DNA from: Actinoallomurus soli
GTDB taxonomy: Bacteria > Actinomycetota > Actinomycetes > Streptosporangiales > Streptosporangiaceae
Direction of reading: 5' to 3'
Length of the DNA stretch: 64,000 bases
Assembly (NCBI RefSeq): GCF_024055715.1
Contig: NZ_JAMXMV010000009.1
Span: 264,477 to 328,476, forward strand
The translations under genes and the position numbers were made by a program. Each line of letters opens with the position of its first letter. The first letter of the stretch is position 1. Positions 25,697 through 36,782 of the stretch are shown here, in pieces. Below the pieces are notes generated by a model. It saw only the letters and a list, made by a program, of their open reading frames with translations. It was not told the origin of the DNA and did not search any database.

Positions 25697-27013
25697 TCAC
25701 TCCGGGGTGACGGCGGTGGCGTGCCCGTCGTAGGGGGCCGGGCCGTCCTGGAGCCCCCCGCTCCGGGCGCGGCCGCCGAGCCGTGCCGGCAGGACGCAGG
25801 CCGCGCCCAGGACGGCGAGCCCGACCGTCGAGAGGCCGGAGAGCAGCAGGGTGCCCCCCGAGCCCAGGTCGGCCACCAGCCGCCCTCCCAGCGCCGCGCC
25901 GAGCGGGGTCGCCGAGACCAGGATGGCGCTGCGGAACGCGCTCAGGCTCACCAGCTCGTCCGGGGGCGCCTCCCGCTGCATGAGGGTGACCGACAGCGGG
26001 CCGTACGGGGCGTAGATCAGCCCGCCCACGGCGAAGCCCGCGATCCCCGCGGCGAGGGTGCCGAACGCCGCCAGGGGGAGCATCGCCAGACCCCAGCCGG
26101 CGACGATGGCGAGCGTGGCCGGCCACAGCGGCAGGCGGCGCAGCGCTCCGGTGATCACCGTGCCGGTCACCGCTCCGGCCCCGAACGCGCCCCAGATCCA
26201 GCCGAGCGTCGTCGGGTCCCCGCCCAGGTGGTCGGCGACGAACACCGGGACCGCCACCTCGACCGGCCCGTAGAGCAGGTAGAACAGGTAGCTGAGCGCC
26301 AGCAGGCCCACCAGCGCGGGACGGTGGGCGAAGGTCCGTACGGTCCGGCGCAGCGGGATCGGCGGCCGGCGGCCCACCGTGCCCCGCACGCGTACGCGTA
26401 CGACCGTCAGGGTCATGAAGGCGTAGCTGAGCGCGTCGCACAGCAGCACGGCGCCGGGGCCGAGCACCGACGCCACGGCGCCCGCGAGGGGCGGGCCCGC
26501 GATGTAGGAGAACTGCTCCTCGCCGGCGATCATCGAGTTGCCCGCCAGGCGGCTCTCCGGCGGCAGGCACTCGGCGACGAAGGTCTGCCGCCCGGCGATG
26601 CCCCAGGCGTGCAGCAGTGAGGACGACGCGAGCAGGATGATGTAGGTGGTGGCGTCCAGCAGCCCCGCCCACTGCAGCACCGGGATCAGCGTGAAGACGA
26701 TCCCGCGCAGCACCGAGTCCAGGAGGATGAGGCTGCGGGCGTCGCGTGAGCTCAGCCAGCGTCCCAGCGCGATCGACCCGATCGCCCCCGGCAGCGAGTA
26801 GGCCGCGACGGCGAGCCCGGTCACGGTGGCCCGGTCGGCGGGCGAGGCGAGCCGGATGGCCAGCCAGGCGACGCCCAGCAGGCTCATCCCGTCGCCGATG
26901 AAGGAGACCAGGAAGCCGGGCTGCATCCGGCGGAAGTCCCGGTCGGCCAGGCAGCGGGCGTAGCCCTCGGGCACCAGCCGGCGAAGACGCCCGCTCCGCC
27001 CGCTCAACGTCAT
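25697..27013 (-). CDS. MFS transporter
   Basis: A 438-residue membrane protein with about 12 helices and MFS loops (GSIALGRWLSSRDARSLILLD between helices 2 and 3; VRVRVRGTVGRRPPIPLRR in the central loop). It resembles the NreB/enterobactin-exporter-like MFS_3 type often next to natural-product genes. Convergent with the PhyH gene, with only 36 bases between the stops. Export of the region-B product or resistance is likely; it might instead serve the polyketide cluster to its right. Confidence 0.88.
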   Translation of the reverse strand: MTLSGRSGRLRRLVPEGYARCLADRDFRRMQPGFLVSFIGDGMSLLGVAWLAIRLASPADRATVTGLAVAAYSLPGAIGSIALGRWLSSRDARSLILLDSVLRGIVFTLIPVLQWAGLLDATTYIILLASSSLLHAWGIAGRQTFVAECLPPESRLAGNSMIAGEEQFSYIAGPPLAGAVASVLGPGAVLLCDALSYAFMTLTVVRVRVRGTVGRRPPIPLRRTVRTFAHRPALVGLLALSYLFYLLYGPVEVAVPVFVADHLGGDPTTLGWIWGAFGAGAVTGTVITGALRRLPLWPATLAIVAGWGLAMLPLAAFGTLAAGIAGFAVGGLIYAPYGPLSVTLMQREAPPDELVSLSAFRSAILVSATPLGAALGGRLVADLGSGGTLLLSGLSTVGLAVLGAACVLPARLGGRARSGGLQDGPAPYDGHATAVTPE

Positions 27014-27151
27014 CGGCTGGTGGCCTCCGCCTCGCTCACCGCGCGCCGGAACCCGACCTCCGGGCTCCTGATCATCGGGAGCTTACCGGCTCGGAGTACG
27101 GCGGTCGGCAGGGCCGGTGAGGGCGGGCAGGGAGCCGACGAGCGTCTCGCC

Positions 27152-27820
27152 TCAGCGTCCGGCCGCCGCGGGGCCCGCCACGCCGAAACCCTGGCGAAGG
27201 AAGTTCTGCATGGAAGCGGAGTCGTTGGCATGCGGGAATTCCTCAGAGGGCACATCGACCCCCAGATAGGCGCACAGCGGTTCCCAGCCCTGCTTCACGT
27301 CGTACACCAGGAGGTTGTCCGCGCCGACATTGCGAATGACCTCCTGGTTGTGCCGGTGGAATACCTCGATCGCGTGCTCCTTGTCGGAGAACCGGCCGTC
27401 GAAGAGGCCGCTCCAGGTCATGGTGTCGGTCACGCGGTACGTCCGCGCCGGCCGGGAACCGGCCGGCGGAGGGTTCTCCTCGCTTTTCAGGGCGAATTGG
27501 TAGAGCGTGTCGTAGGTGCTCCGATACCAGCGCTCGGCGTCGCGGACCGTGAGGATCATCTTGGCCTCGGGGAACGCCTCCATGAGCTGCCGGTAGTAGA
27601 TGGCGCTGGGCCCGTCCACGGCGGAGGTGTAGCCGTCGAAGACGGCTTTCCAATCGGGCGGTTGCCCGTCGCAGACGATCTTTTCCCACTGCCCGAGACG
27701 CTCTTCGCTGCCCACGATGTCGAACATGTGGTAACACGGCCCGTATCCGAGCCGTTCCAGCGCCACCTTCAGCGAGGTCGTACCCGTCCTGCCCAGCCCC
27801 GCGTTGATGAGCTTCAACAA
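27152..27820 (-). CDS. Sulfotransferase-family protein
   Basis: A 222-residue protein of the actinobacterial small sulfotransferase family (PAPS-dependent sulfate transfer to a hydroxyl). The 5'-phosphosulfate loop is GLGRTGTTSLKVAL near the N-terminus, and the 3'-phosphate region follows at MILTVRDAERWYRSTYDT. A TTG start at 27820 is implied by GAGGAAAGGG upstream and the immediate beginning of the fold. It is 31 bases downstream of the CMD-like gene, in the same operon, behind a StrR-like operator. A sulfated polyketide intermediate is possible; many family members remain uncharacterised. Confidence 0.75.
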   Translation of the reverse strand: MLKLINAGLGRTGTTSLKVALERLGYGPCYHMFDIVGSEERLGQWEKIVCDGQPPDWKAVFDGYTSAVDGPSAIYYRQLMEAFPEAKMILTVRDAERWYRSTYDTLYQFALKSEENPPPAGSRPARTYRVTDTMTWSGLFDGRFSDKEHAIEVFHRHNQEVIRNVGADNLLVYDVKQGWEPLCAYLGVDVPSEEFPHANDSASMQNFLRQGFGVAGPAAAGR

Positions 27821-27851
27821 GGCGATGTCCCTTTCCTCGTCCCTTTCGTCC

Positions 27852-28286
27852 TCAGCTTAGATCGCCCGGTACCTCGCGAGTGGCGACGTTGATGCGATTC
27901 CAGAGATTGACCAGTCCGATCTGTATGACCACCGCGCCGAGTTCCTGCTCGGTGTAGTGACGGGCGGCCTCCAGCCAGACCTCGTCCGGCACGGGGTCCT
28001 CCGCCCGGTCGCTGATGCGGGTGAGCACTTCGGACAGCGCCAGCGCGGCGCGCTCGGCGTCGCCGAAGCAGGACGCCTCCCGCCACTCCGCCGCCTTGAG
28101 CAGACGTTCGTCCGTCTCCCCTTCCGCGAGGCGGATGGGACGCCCGTTGATCTGGCTGACGCGCAGGCGGATGAGGTCGAGCGTTCGCTGCGGCAGGCCG
28201 ACCTTGCCGATGACCTTGGTGAGTTCGAGAAGGGGGGGCAGGGCGTCGGGAACGACCAGCGACGGGTTGGTCATCCGTGGTGACAT
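27852..28286 (-). CDS. Carboxymuconolactone-decarboxylase/AhpD-fold protein lacking the CxxC motif
   Basis: A 144-residue AhpD-like helical protein with ATG at 28286 behind GGAGGAAA. The helix LDLIRLRVSQING is typical, but where AhpD-type proteins continue with the redox CxxC (QINGC-x-x-C) this one reads QINGRPIRL, so the peroxidase cysteines are absent. Later family features remain: EASCFGDAERAALALSEVLTRI, YTEQELGAVVIQIGLVNLWNRINVATR. It is therefore more likely a non-redox enzyme or cyclase/decarboxylase-type tailoring protein. Co-transcribed with the sulfotransferase gene and preceded by a degenerate StrR-type operator. Confidence 0.82.
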   Translation of the reverse strand: MSPRMTNPSLVVPDALPPLLELTKVIGKVGLPQRTLDLIRLRVSQINGRPIRLAEGETDERLLKAAEWREASCFGDAERAALALSEVLTRISDRAEDPVPDEVWLEAARHYTEQELGAVVIQIGLVNLWNRINVATREVPGDLS

Positions 28287-28307
28287 GGGTTTCCTCCCGG
28301 AAGACGT

Positions 28308-28336
28308 GTTCAACTGACGGAATGGCGCAGATGAAA
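28308..28336. promoter_or_regulatory. Degenerate StrR-type operator upstream of the CMD-like/sulfotransferase operon
   Basis: GTTCAACTG-N11-CAGATGAAA. The left half matches the half-sites elsewhere in the cluster and the right half keeps CAG plus TGAA at the expected 11-base spacing. It is 22 bases upstream of the CMD start and overlaps the 3' end of the AraC gene. Confidence 0.5.
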
Positions 28337-29146
28337 TCCGGCGGCCCGGCGGTGGCCGGCCGAGACGGGGCGGGGGGTGATGGCGGGGCACCCGGCGACC
28401 GCCGCGAGGGGAGGCGGAGGCTCGAGGTCGGGCAGCGCGAGCAGGACGGGCGGGTCGGCCGGCCGGCCGCGGCGCAGGCGCACCGCGGCGCTCGTGACGC
28501 TGTCCGCGGTCACCGTCACCGCGTCGCGACCGCCGATGAGCGTGGTCCGGTCGTCCCACGGGTCGGGGCCGACGCCGTCGGCCACTCCGACCGCGTGCAC
28601 GAACCAGGTGCCTTCGGGAACGTCCGGCAGGTGGTAGCAGGACGGACGGCCGCTGGGCACGTCGACGATGACGGCGGCGGCCGACGGGTGCTGGACGATG
28701 GGCGTCCGGAAGGCGCCCACGTACACGCGCGCGTTCCCGTGGCCCTCCGGCAGGCTGATCGTCCCCGCGACCGCGCCGACCCCGGTGCGCGGATCCGGCT
28801 GCGGGCCGGGCAGGTCGAATCCCCCGGTCCGCGACAGACGGCGGAACCGGCCGGGAGAGACGCCGACACTCGCCGTGAAATAGTTCGTGAACGAACCCAG
28901 GCTGTTATATCCGACCGCGGATGATATGTCGGTTATGCTCATAGAGGTGTTCAGCAGCAGCCGCTTGGCCTGGTGGATGCGGATCGCCGCGAGGAACCGG
29001 CAGGGAGTGATTCCGATCGTGTCCCTGAAAAGGCGGGCGAAGTAGAAGCGGCTGAGCAGAGCGCTCTCCGCGATCTCCGTCAGCGACAACGGCTCACTGT
29101 AGCGCTCCCAGATACACTCGATCGCCCTTTCAATTGCGCTGTCCAT
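28310..29146 (-). CDS. AraC-family regulator with N-terminal DNA-binding domain
   Basis: A 278-residue regulator with the two helix-turn-helix motifs of AraC placed first (about residues 5-100: LSLTEIAESALLSRFYFARLFRDTIG and ITDISSAVGYNSLGSFTNYFTASVG), unlike classical AraC where they are last. The C-terminal two thirds is a beta-rich unclassified domain. ATG 29146 (MDSAIERAIEC) has GAGGTG just upstream and is preferred over 29176. It is divergent from the carboxylase gene across about 165 bases and probably regulates it or nearby tailoring genes. Confidence 0.88.
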   Translation of the reverse strand: MDSAIERAIECIWERYSEPLSLTEIAESALLSRFYFARLFRDTIGITPCRFLAAIRIHQAKRLLLNTSMSITDISSAVGYNSLGSFTNYFTASVGVSPGRFRRLSRTGGFDLPGPQPDPRTGVGAVAGTISLPEGHGNARVYVGAFRTPIVQHPSAAAVIVDVPSGRPSCYHLPDVPEGTWFVHAVGVADGVGPDPWDDRTTLIGGRDAVTVTADSVTSAAVRLRRGRPADPPVLLALPDLEPPPPLAAVAGCPAITPRPVSAGHRRAAGFHLRHSVS

Positions 29147-29312
29147 AGTCACCTCACTGCATTCCGTACCGGCCATCAGAGTGGCCCGCGTGCGTCGCGG
29201 TCAGGTCGAGCAGCGCTCGGGACGCGCCCGGAGGGCAAGCTACGAGATGGATGCGTCGGGCGATCGGCGCACGCTAAGAGATCGCCGAAGCCCCGCCGTA
29301 GGAGAAGAACGC

Positions 29313-30905
<1,593 letters not shown>

Positions 30906-30908
30906 CGC

Positions 30909-30934
30909 GCTCCCCGGCCCGGAGGCCGGGGAGC
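30909..30934. terminator. Bidirectional terminator
   Basis: An 11-bp perfect GC stem (GCTCCCCGGCC / GGCCGGGGAGC) with loop CGGA between the convergent carboxylase (stop 30905) and ABC exporter (stop 30956) genes. Confidence 0.75.
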
Positions 30935-30955
30935 CGGTCCGCGTCGTGTCAGGGG

Positions 30956-32749
30956 TCAGGCCGTCCGCCGGGCGGCTTCGACCAGGTCGGCGTCGCGGTT
31001 GACCAGCGCCGCGTACCGGCCGCCGAGGGCGAGCAGCTCGTCATGGGTGCCGCGTTCGGCGATCTGACCGCGCTCCAGCACGATGATCTCGTCGGCGTGC
31101 CGGATCGTGGACAGCCGGTGCGCGATCGTGATCGTGGTACGGCCGGCGCTCGCCGCGTCGATCGCCTCCTGCACGGCCCGCTCGGTCTGCGTGTCGAGGG
31201 CGCTGGTCGCCTCGTCCAGGACGAGGATGGGCGGGTCGCGCAGGACCGCGCGGGCGATCGCCAGGCGCTGCTTCTCCCCGCCGGAGAACCGGTAGCCGCG
31301 CTCCCCGACGACCGTGTCGTAGCCGTCGGGCAGAGACGTCAGGTGGTCGTGGATCTGGGCGACCTTCGCGGCCGCGAACAGCTCCTCATCGGTCGCGTCG
31401 GGCTTGGCGAACCGCAGGTTCTCGGCGACCGAGGCGTGGAACAGGTAGGTCTCCTGGGAGACCAGGCCGACCGCGGCGGCGAGCGCGCCGAAGGACATGT
31501 CCCGTACGTCCGTGCCGTCGATCGTGACGCGGCCGGACGACACGTCGTACAGCCGCGGGATGAGGTAACTGAGAGTGGTCTTGCCGGACCCGGTCTCGCC
31601 GACGATGGCGAGGCTGTGCCCGGCGGGGACGGTCACGTCGATGCCGCTCAGCGCGGGCCGTTCCGCGCCGGCGTAGACGAACCGGACGTCCTGCAGGCGC
31701 ACGTCCCCGCGCAGGGGGACGGGATCCCTGGGGTGATCCGGCTCGGCGATGTCGACGGGCAGGTCGAGGTACTCGAAGATCCGGCCGAACAGCTCGAGGG
31801 AACTCTGGATCTCCACCCCGACGCTCAGGAGCTGGACCGCCGGCCGGAACAGCTGCTGCTGCAGGGTGGTGAACGCGACCAGCGTGCCGAGGGAGATCGC
31901 CATGTCGTCGCCGCGGCCGGTCAGCCCGGTCACCCAGTAGATCACCGCGGGCATCGAGGCCAGCACGATGTTGATCATCGACTGGCTCCAGCGGCCCGCC
32001 ATGCTGGAGCGGACCTCCAGATCGGCGACCTTGCCGGACTCGTCGGCGAAGGCGCCGGTCAGCGATCGGGACCGGCCCATGCTGTGGCCGAGCAGGATGC
32101 CGCTCACCGACAGCGACTCCTGCACGATCGAGGCGATCGTGGCGAGTTGCCGCTGACGGTCACGGGTGATGCGACGGCGTTCGGCGCCGATGCGGCGGCT
32201 GATCCAGAGGAAGATCGGCATGATCACCATCGACGCGATCGTGAGCCGCCAGTCGAGGACGACCATGGCGATGAGCGTGGCGATCGCGGTGGTCAGGTTG
32301 GACACCAGCGTCGTCGCGGTGGTCGTGACCGTGGCCTGCATGCCGCCGATGTCGTTGGCGATGCGCGACTGCACCTCGCCGGTGCGGGTCCGGGTGAAGA
32401 AGGCCAGCGACATGCGTTGCAGATGCGAGTAGACCGCGGTGCGCAGGTCGTGCATGACCGACTGGCCGACCTTGGTGGACACGTAGGTCTGCCAGACGCT
32501 GAACGCACTGTTGGCGACCGCGACGACGATCATGCCGAGCGCGAGCAGGGTCAGCAGACCCGTCCGCCCCCGGGGCAGGGCCACGTCCATGATCTCGCGG
32601 ATCATGAACGGGTTGACGAGGGAGACGAGCGATGAGGCGCCGACGAAGATGGCGACGGACAGCAGGCTCCACCGGTACGGGCGGAACAGCCGGAAGATGC
32701 GCCGCATCGGCACACGGGGGTCGGCGGTAGTCGATTCGGCGGTAGTCAC
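30956..32749 (-). CDS. ABC exporter with fused membrane and ATPase domains
   Basis: A 597-residue half-transporter of the MsbA/multidrug type. Residues about 20-320 form six membrane helices. The nucleotide-binding domain follows with Walker A GETGSGKTT, Q-loop VSQETYLF, signature FSGGEKQRLAIARA, Walker B ILVLDEATSALD and H-loop IAHRLSTI. It would act as a homodimer. It is the last gene of the minimal-PKS operon, six bases after the ACP gene, so export of the polyketide product and self-protection are likely. Confidence 0.95.
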   Translation of the reverse strand: MTTAESTTADPRVPMRRIFRLFRPYRWSLLSVAIFVGASSLVSLVNPFMIREIMDVALPRGRTGLLTLLALGMIVVAVANSAFSVWQTYVSTKVGQSVMHDLRTAVYSHLQRMSLAFFTRTRTGEVQSRIANDIGGMQATVTTTATTLVSNLTTAIATLIAMVVLDWRLTIASMVIMPIFLWISRRIGAERRRITRDRQRQLATIASIVQESLSVSGILLGHSMGRSRSLTGAFADESGKVADLEVRSSMAGRWSQSMINIVLASMPAVIYWVTGLTGRGDDMAISLGTLVAFTTLQQQLFRPAVQLLSVGVEIQSSLELFGRIFEYLDLPVDIAEPDHPRDPVPLRGDVRLQDVRFVYAGAERPALSGIDVTVPAGHSLAIVGETGSGKTTLSYLIPRLYDVSSGRVTIDGTDVRDMSFGALAAAVGLVSQETYLFHASVAENLRFAKPDATDEELFAAAKVAQIHDHLTSLPDGYDTVVGERGYRFSGGEKQRLAIARAVLRDPPILVLDEATSALDTQTERAVQEAIDAASAGRTTITIAHRLSTIRHADEIIVLERGQIAERGTHDELLALGGRYAALVNRDADLVEAARRTA

Positions 32750-32755
32750 AGGACC

Positions 32756-33025
32756 CTACGAGGCTTCCTGCACGGTGAGCTGCGCGTTGACGGCCTCGAT
32801 CAGGGCTCGAGGGGTGGGCGAGTCGAACAGCGTCGAGTCGTCCAGCGTGATGCCGAACTCCCGCTCGATCCGGCTACCGGTCTCCAGCAGCGCCAGGGAC
32901 TCATAGCCGAGCTCGATGAACTCGGTGTCCATGGTGCCGACGTCGACGTCGGCGCCGTCACTCTCGCCGGCGGCCTCGTGGAGGATGCGCTTGAGGTCCT
33001 GAACGGTGAATTCACCGGATGCCAT
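32756..33025 (-). CDS. Type II PKS acyl carrier protein
   Basis: An 89-residue acyl carrier protein that holds the growing poly-beta-ketone on a phosphopantetheine arm. The attachment site is Ser43 in ELGYESLALLE, a small variant of the usual LGYDSLA motif of aromatic PKS carrier proteins. It follows the CLF gene by 24 bases, completing the KS-CLF-ACP set. No phosphopantetheinyl transferase gene is in this window. Confidence 0.96.
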   Translation of the reverse strand: MASGEFTVQDLKRILHEAAGESDGADVDVGTMDTEFIELGYESLALLETGSRIEREFGITLDDSTLFDSPTPRALIEAVNAQLTVQEAS

Positions 33026-33049
33026 GCTCGTTCCCTTCGTTCGGTCCGT

Positions 33050-34267
33050 TCAGTCGGTGGATCGCAGGACGACGGCCGAGTTGAAGCCGCCGTGGCCTCG
33101 CGCCAGGACGACGGCCGCGTTCACGGACGCTCGCCGCGGCAACGTCGTCACCAGGTCGAGGTCGTACTCCGGAGAGAGGGTGACGTTCGCCGTCGGCGGG
33201 ATCACTCCCGTCCGCATGGCCAGGAAGGCAGCGGCGACGTCCAGCGGAGCGGCGCCCGAGCCGAGCCTGCCCGTCATGGTCTTCGGCGCCGTGACCGGGA
33301 CCCCGCGGCGGCCGAACACCTCGGTGATCGCCGTGGCCTCGACGCGATCGAGCTCCGGGACGGCGGCCGCGTCGGCGAAGACGACGTCGATCTCCCCCGG
33401 TGACAGGCCCGCGTCATCGAGCGCGATCTCGATCGCCTTCCGCAGCGCCGGCTCCCGCCCGCTGCCCGGCCTCGGGTCGAACGTGGACCCGTAGCCGCGG
33501 ATCTCGCCGTAGACGCGGGTCACACCGCGCCGGCGCGCGGCCTCGGCGTCCTCGATGATCAAGAGGGCGCCGCCTTCGCCGGGCACGTGCCCGGCCGCGT
33601 CGGTGTCGAAGGGGAGGTAGGCCCGGTCCGGCTGCTCGCTGGTGCTCAGCCTTCCGCCGGCGAGCTGCGCCACCCACCCCCACGGGCAGATCGACGCGTC
33701 GACGCCGCCGGAGAGGATCAGGTCGCTGCCCTTGCGGATCAGCCGGCGCGCCTGCGCGATGGCGTCCAGCCCGCCCGCCTGGTCGCTGACGAGCACGCCG
33801 CTGGGGCCGCGCATGCCGTTCCGGATCGAGATCTGGCCGGTGTTGACCGCGTAGAACCAGGCGAAGGACTGGTACGCGCTGACGTACTGGCCGCCCTTGC
33901 TCCAGAGGTTCTGCAGCTCTCCCTGGCCGAACTCGAAGCCGCCGCAGGAGCTGGCGGTCACCACGCCCATCCCGAACTCGGGCAGGTCCCCCGTGCTCAC
34001 CCCGGCGTCGGCGAGCGCGTGATCCGCGCCCACCAGGGCGAGCTGGGTCATCCGGTCCGTCTGCGGGATGAGCCTGCTCGGGAGGTGGTCCTCCGCGCTG
34101 AACCCGGACACCTCGCCGGCGAGTCGCGCCGGATATCGCTGGGGGTCGAAGCGTGTGATGCGGCCGATGCCGCTCTTACCGCCGCAGGTGGCGGTCCAGT
34201 AGTCCTCCGCGCCGAATCCGTTGGGAGAGACGACGCCGATGCCGGTCACGACGGCCCGCGAGGTCAT
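33050..34267 (-). CDS. Type II PKS chain-length factor (KS beta)
   Basis: A 405-residue KS-like partner that sets chain length with KS alpha. The active-site cysteine is replaced by Gln163 in SDQAGGLD, the hallmark of KS beta. ATG 34267 overlaps the KS stop by 4 bp (ATGA) and begins right at the fold ([17 protein letters not shown]); a longer in-frame start lies inside the KS gene and is rejected. Chain length cannot be read directly, but the companion ketoreductase, aromatase and JadI-like cyclase suit a decaketide angucycline. Confidence 0.96.
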   Translation of the reverse strand: MTSRAVVTGIGVVSPNGFGAEDYWTATCGGKSGIGRITRFDPQRYPARLAGEVSGFSAEDHLPSRLIPQTDRMTQLALVGADHALADAGVSTGDLPEFGMGVVTASSCGGFEFGQGELQNLWSKGGQYVSAYQSFAWFYAVNTGQISIRNGMRGPSGVLVSDQAGGLDAIAQARRLIRKGSDLILSGGVDASICPWGWVAQLAGGRLSTSEQPDRAYLPFDTDAAGHVPGEGGALLIIEDAEAARRRGVTRVYGEIRGYGSTFDPRPGSGREPALRKAIEIALDDAGLSPGEIDVVFADAAAVPELDRVEATAITEVFGRRGVPVTAPKTMTGRLGSGAAPLDVAAAFLAMRTGVIPPTANVTLSPEYDLDLVTTLPRRASVNAAVVLARGHGGFNSAVVLRSTD

Positions 34268-35535
34268 GCCGGGTTCCTCTCGGGACGGGTCAGGACCATC
34301 GCGCTCTGGAACCCCCCGAAACCGCTGCCCACCGTCAGGACCGTGTCGGTTCGCCAGTCGCGCGCGGTCAGCGGCACGTAGTCCAGGTCGCACTCGGGGT
34401 CGGGCACGTGCAGATTCGCGGTAGGAGGGACCACGTTGTTCTCCATGGCCAGGACCGAGGCCGCGATCTCGATCGAGCCGATCGCGCCGAGCGAGTGGCC
34501 GACCATCGACTTGATAGAACTCACGGGCGTACGGCGGGCGTGCTCACCGAGGCTGCGCTTGAAGGCGGCCGTCTCGTGCCGGTCGTTCTGCTTGGTGCCC
34601 GAGCCGTGCGCGTTGATGTAGTCGACGTCCTCCGGATCCGCCCGCGCCTCGTCCAGTGCCGCGCGGATCGCCTCGGCCATCTCCCTGCCATCGGGACGCA
34701 ACCCGGTCATGTGGAAGGCGTTGCACCGGGAGGCGTATCCGGCGATCTCGGCGTACAGGTGGGCGCCACGGCGACGCGCGGACTCCAGCTCCTCCAGGAC
34801 GAACATCGCGGCGCCCTCACCGAGCACGAAGCCGTTGCGCGTGCGGTCGAAGGGCCGCGAGGCGTGCTCGGGATCGTCGTTGCGCGGCGTGGTCGCCTTG
34901 ATCGCGTCGAAGCACGCGACGGTGATCGGCGAGATCGGCGCGTCCGTGGCACCGGCGATCATCACATCGGCCGTGCCGTCGCGGATCAGCTCGACCGCGT
35001 AGCCGACCGAGTCCAGCCCCGAGGTGCAGCCGGTGGAGACCACGGTGGCCGGCCCCTCGGTACCGGCCGACCAGGCCACCTCGGCCGCGAAGGAGCTCGG
35101 CACGAAGTAGTCGTACAAGTGCGGGACGGCGTACTCATGGTCGACGAGGTCGAGCCGGCCGCCGTCGCTGACCACGCGGTACTCCCGGTCCAGGCCCATG
35201 GTGGCGCCCACGGCGCTGCCGACGGTCACCCCGGCGCGATGAGGCGCGACGTCGTCCAGGTCCAGGCCGCTGTCGGCCATCGCCTCCCTCGCCGCGACGA
35301 CGGCGAACTGCGCCGCCCGGTCCATGCGGCGTATCTCCTGCGGCCCGAGACCGTGCTCCCAGGGATCGAAGTCCGCCTCGGCCGCGACCCGGGAACGGAA
35401 CGGCGACGGATCGAAGAAGGTGATCTCCCTGGTCGACGTCCGGCCTTCGCTGAGGAGGCTCCAGAAGTTCTTGACCCCGATGCCTCCCGGCGCCAGTACC
35501 CCGATTCCGGTGATGACCACTCGCCTGCCGGTCAC
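34264..35535 (-). CDS. Type II PKS ketosynthase (KS alpha)
   Basis: A 423-residue beta-ketoacyl synthase catalysing the decarboxylative condensations of the aromatic polyketide. Catalytic residues are Cys170 in [10 protein letters not shown], His310 in [11 protein letters not shown] and His347 in [26 protein letters not shown] is conserved. It overlaps both the cyclase gene upstream and the CLF gene downstream by 4 bp, so cyclase, KS and CLF are translationally coupled. This gene is the best single phylogenetic marker for the product class. Confidence 0.97.
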   Translation of the reverse strand: MTGRRVVITGIGVLAPGGIGVKNFWSLLSEGRTSTREITFFDPSPFRSRVAAEADFDPWEHGLGPQEIRRMDRAAQFAVVAAREAMADSGLDLDDVAPHRAGVTVGSAVGATMGLDREYRVVSDGGRLDLVDHEYAVPHLYDYFVPSSFAAEVAWSAGTEGPATVVSTGCTSGLDSVGYAVELIRDGTADVMIAGATDAPISPITVACFDAIKATTPRNDDPEHASRPFDRTRNGFVLGEGAAMFVLEELESARRRGAHLYAEIAGYASRCNAFHMTGLRPDGREMAEAIRAALDEARADPEDVDYINAHGSGTKQNDRHETAAFKRSLGEHARRTPVSSIKSMVGHSLGAIGSIEIAASVLAMENNVVPPTANLHVPDPECDLDYVPLTARDWRTDTVLTVGSGFGGFQSAMVLTRPERNPA

Positions 35536-35858
35536 GCGGACTCCCAGCTGTAGAACCTCTTCGCCATGGCGTCCGCCGGCGATCGCCAGGTCGCCGGGTC
35601 GTAGGGGTCGATGAAGGGCTTGAGGTCCGCGCTGATCCGAATGAAGCGCGGATCGGTCTTCGCCTCCTCGATGAGCTCCCCGCCGTTCTCGCCGTCGAAG
35701 TCCTGGAGGTGGAAGTACAGGCCGTGGAACGAGAAGAGCTGACGTCGCCGCGTGCCCATGCGATGGGGCATGTCGGTCTCGTCGAAAGCGCGGAAGAGCT
35801 CGGCCACCTCGGCGCTCGAACGAGGGTCCATCCTGGCCACGATCAAATTGCTGTGCAT
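35532..35858 (-). CDS. Polyketide cyclase, TcmI/JadI-type
   Basis: A 108-residue single-domain cyclase of the dimeric ferredoxin-like fold that closes a later ring of the aromatic polyketide. ATG 35858 ([12 protein letters not shown]) is chosen: GAGGTGG lies eight to fourteen bases upstream, and homologues of this family start at this motif. The conserved core is [23 protein letters not shown]. First gene of the minimal-PKS operon, overlapping KS by 4 bp. Angucycline clusters carry this type (JadI) for fourth-ring closure. Confidence 0.92.
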   Translation of the reverse strand: MHSNLIVARMDPRSSAEVAELFRAFDETDMPHRMGTRRRQLFSFHGLYFHLQDFDGENGGELIEEAKTDPRFIRISADLKPFIDPYDPATWRSPADAMAKRFYSWESA

Positions 35859-36286
35859 TGTAGCGCCACCTCGGTCATTCATGGCAGCAACGTGCGCGTA
35901 CGCCGGGGAAGAGCGCCTCCATTCCGGATGTCAGGGTCAGGCCCCTTGTCGCGGGGTTCGCGCGCCCCCGGCCCACTCCGCCGTCACCTGTCCTAGGACG
36001 GGGAACCAGCCATCGCCACTTTGCGCCGCGGCTCTCAAGAGAGAGCCGAGAAAGCGTCGAAGCTCGCTGGAGACCCGGTTCCCGGCGGGCCCCGGCACGG
36101 CGGTGGACGATCGTCTGCAGGAAGAATGGCACCGGGCGTTCCGGCGAAGATTTGGGAAATGCCCGGAATAGGGGATCGCCGGCCGTAGGCGCGCGGCCCG
36201 GGATGATGCCGAGCGAACCCGGCCAAGCCGACACGAGACCTCAGGGATGCTGGGAAACGTCGGTGGCCCGTGGGACGATTCCCCGT
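35859..36286. promoter_or_regulatory. Divergent upstream region of the PKS operon and an AraC-type gene
   Basis: 428 bases with no convincing gene. It must hold the promoters of the minimal-PKS operon (minus) and of the AraC-type gene (plus). An internal perfect hairpin is listed separately. No StrR-type operator and no clear SARP heptamer repeats were found by eye. Confidence 0.45.
36029..36048. repeat. Intergenic inverted repeat
   Basis: CGGCTCTC-AAGA-GAGAGCCG, a perfect 8-bp dyad between the PKS operon and the AraC-type gene. It could be a regulator site or an mRNA hairpin. Confidence 0.35.
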
Positions 36287-36736
36287 GTGACCAGCAGACC
36301 CGACAACGCGCAGCACCTGCGCGACCTCGCACGCCTGCGCCGTGTCCGCGACCGGATCGACCGGGAGTACGCACAGCCGCTGGACGTCGAGGCCCTCGCC
36401 CGCGGTGTGAACATGTCGGCAGGGCACCTCAGCCGCCAGTTCCGCGCCGCCTACGGCGAGTCGCCGTACTCCTACCTGATGACGCGGCGCATCGAGCGTG
36501 CGATGGCGCTGCTGCGCCGGGGGGACCTGAGCGTCACCGAGGTCTGCTTCGCGGTCGGCTGCTCGTCGCTGGGCACGTTCAGCACCCGCTTCACCGAGCT
36601 GGTCGGCATGCCGCCCAGCACCTACCGGCGGCAGGCGACGGGCGCGACGGCCGGGATCCCGGCGTGCGTGGCGCAGCAGGTGACCAGGCCGATCAGAAAC
36701 CGGGAGGCGCGGCTCACCGAGCCGCAACCGGCGTGA
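36287..36736 (+). CDS. Small AraC-type transcriptional regulator
   Basis: A 149-residue regulator consisting almost only of the AraC double helix-turn-helix: LDVEALARGVNMSAGHLSRQFRAAYG and LSVTEVCFAVGCSSLGTFSTRFTELVG. The GTG at 36287 starts at the position typical of this short family (MTSRPDNAQHLRDLARLRRVRDRID). No ligand domain is evident. It is divergent from the PKS operon and convergent with the alpha/beta-hydrolase gene, so it may control either. Confidence 0.87.
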   Translation: MTSRPDNAQHLRDLARLRRVRDRIDREYAQPLDVEALARGVNMSAGHLSRQFRAAYGESPYSYLMTRRIERAMALLRRGDLSVTEVCFAVGCSSLGTFSTRFTELVGMPPSTYRRQATGATAGIPACVAQQVTRPIRNREARLTEPQPA

Positions 36737-36742
36737 CCACCG

Positions 36743-36766
36743 GGGCCGCGCTCGGCGTCGCGGCCC
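36743..36766. terminator. Bidirectional terminator
   Basis: An 8-bp perfect stem (GGGCCGCG / CGCGGCCC) with an 8-base loop, between the convergent AraC-type and alpha/beta-hydrolase genes. Confidence 0.6.
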
Positions 36767-36782
36767 ATGGAGCGGCTCCGTC

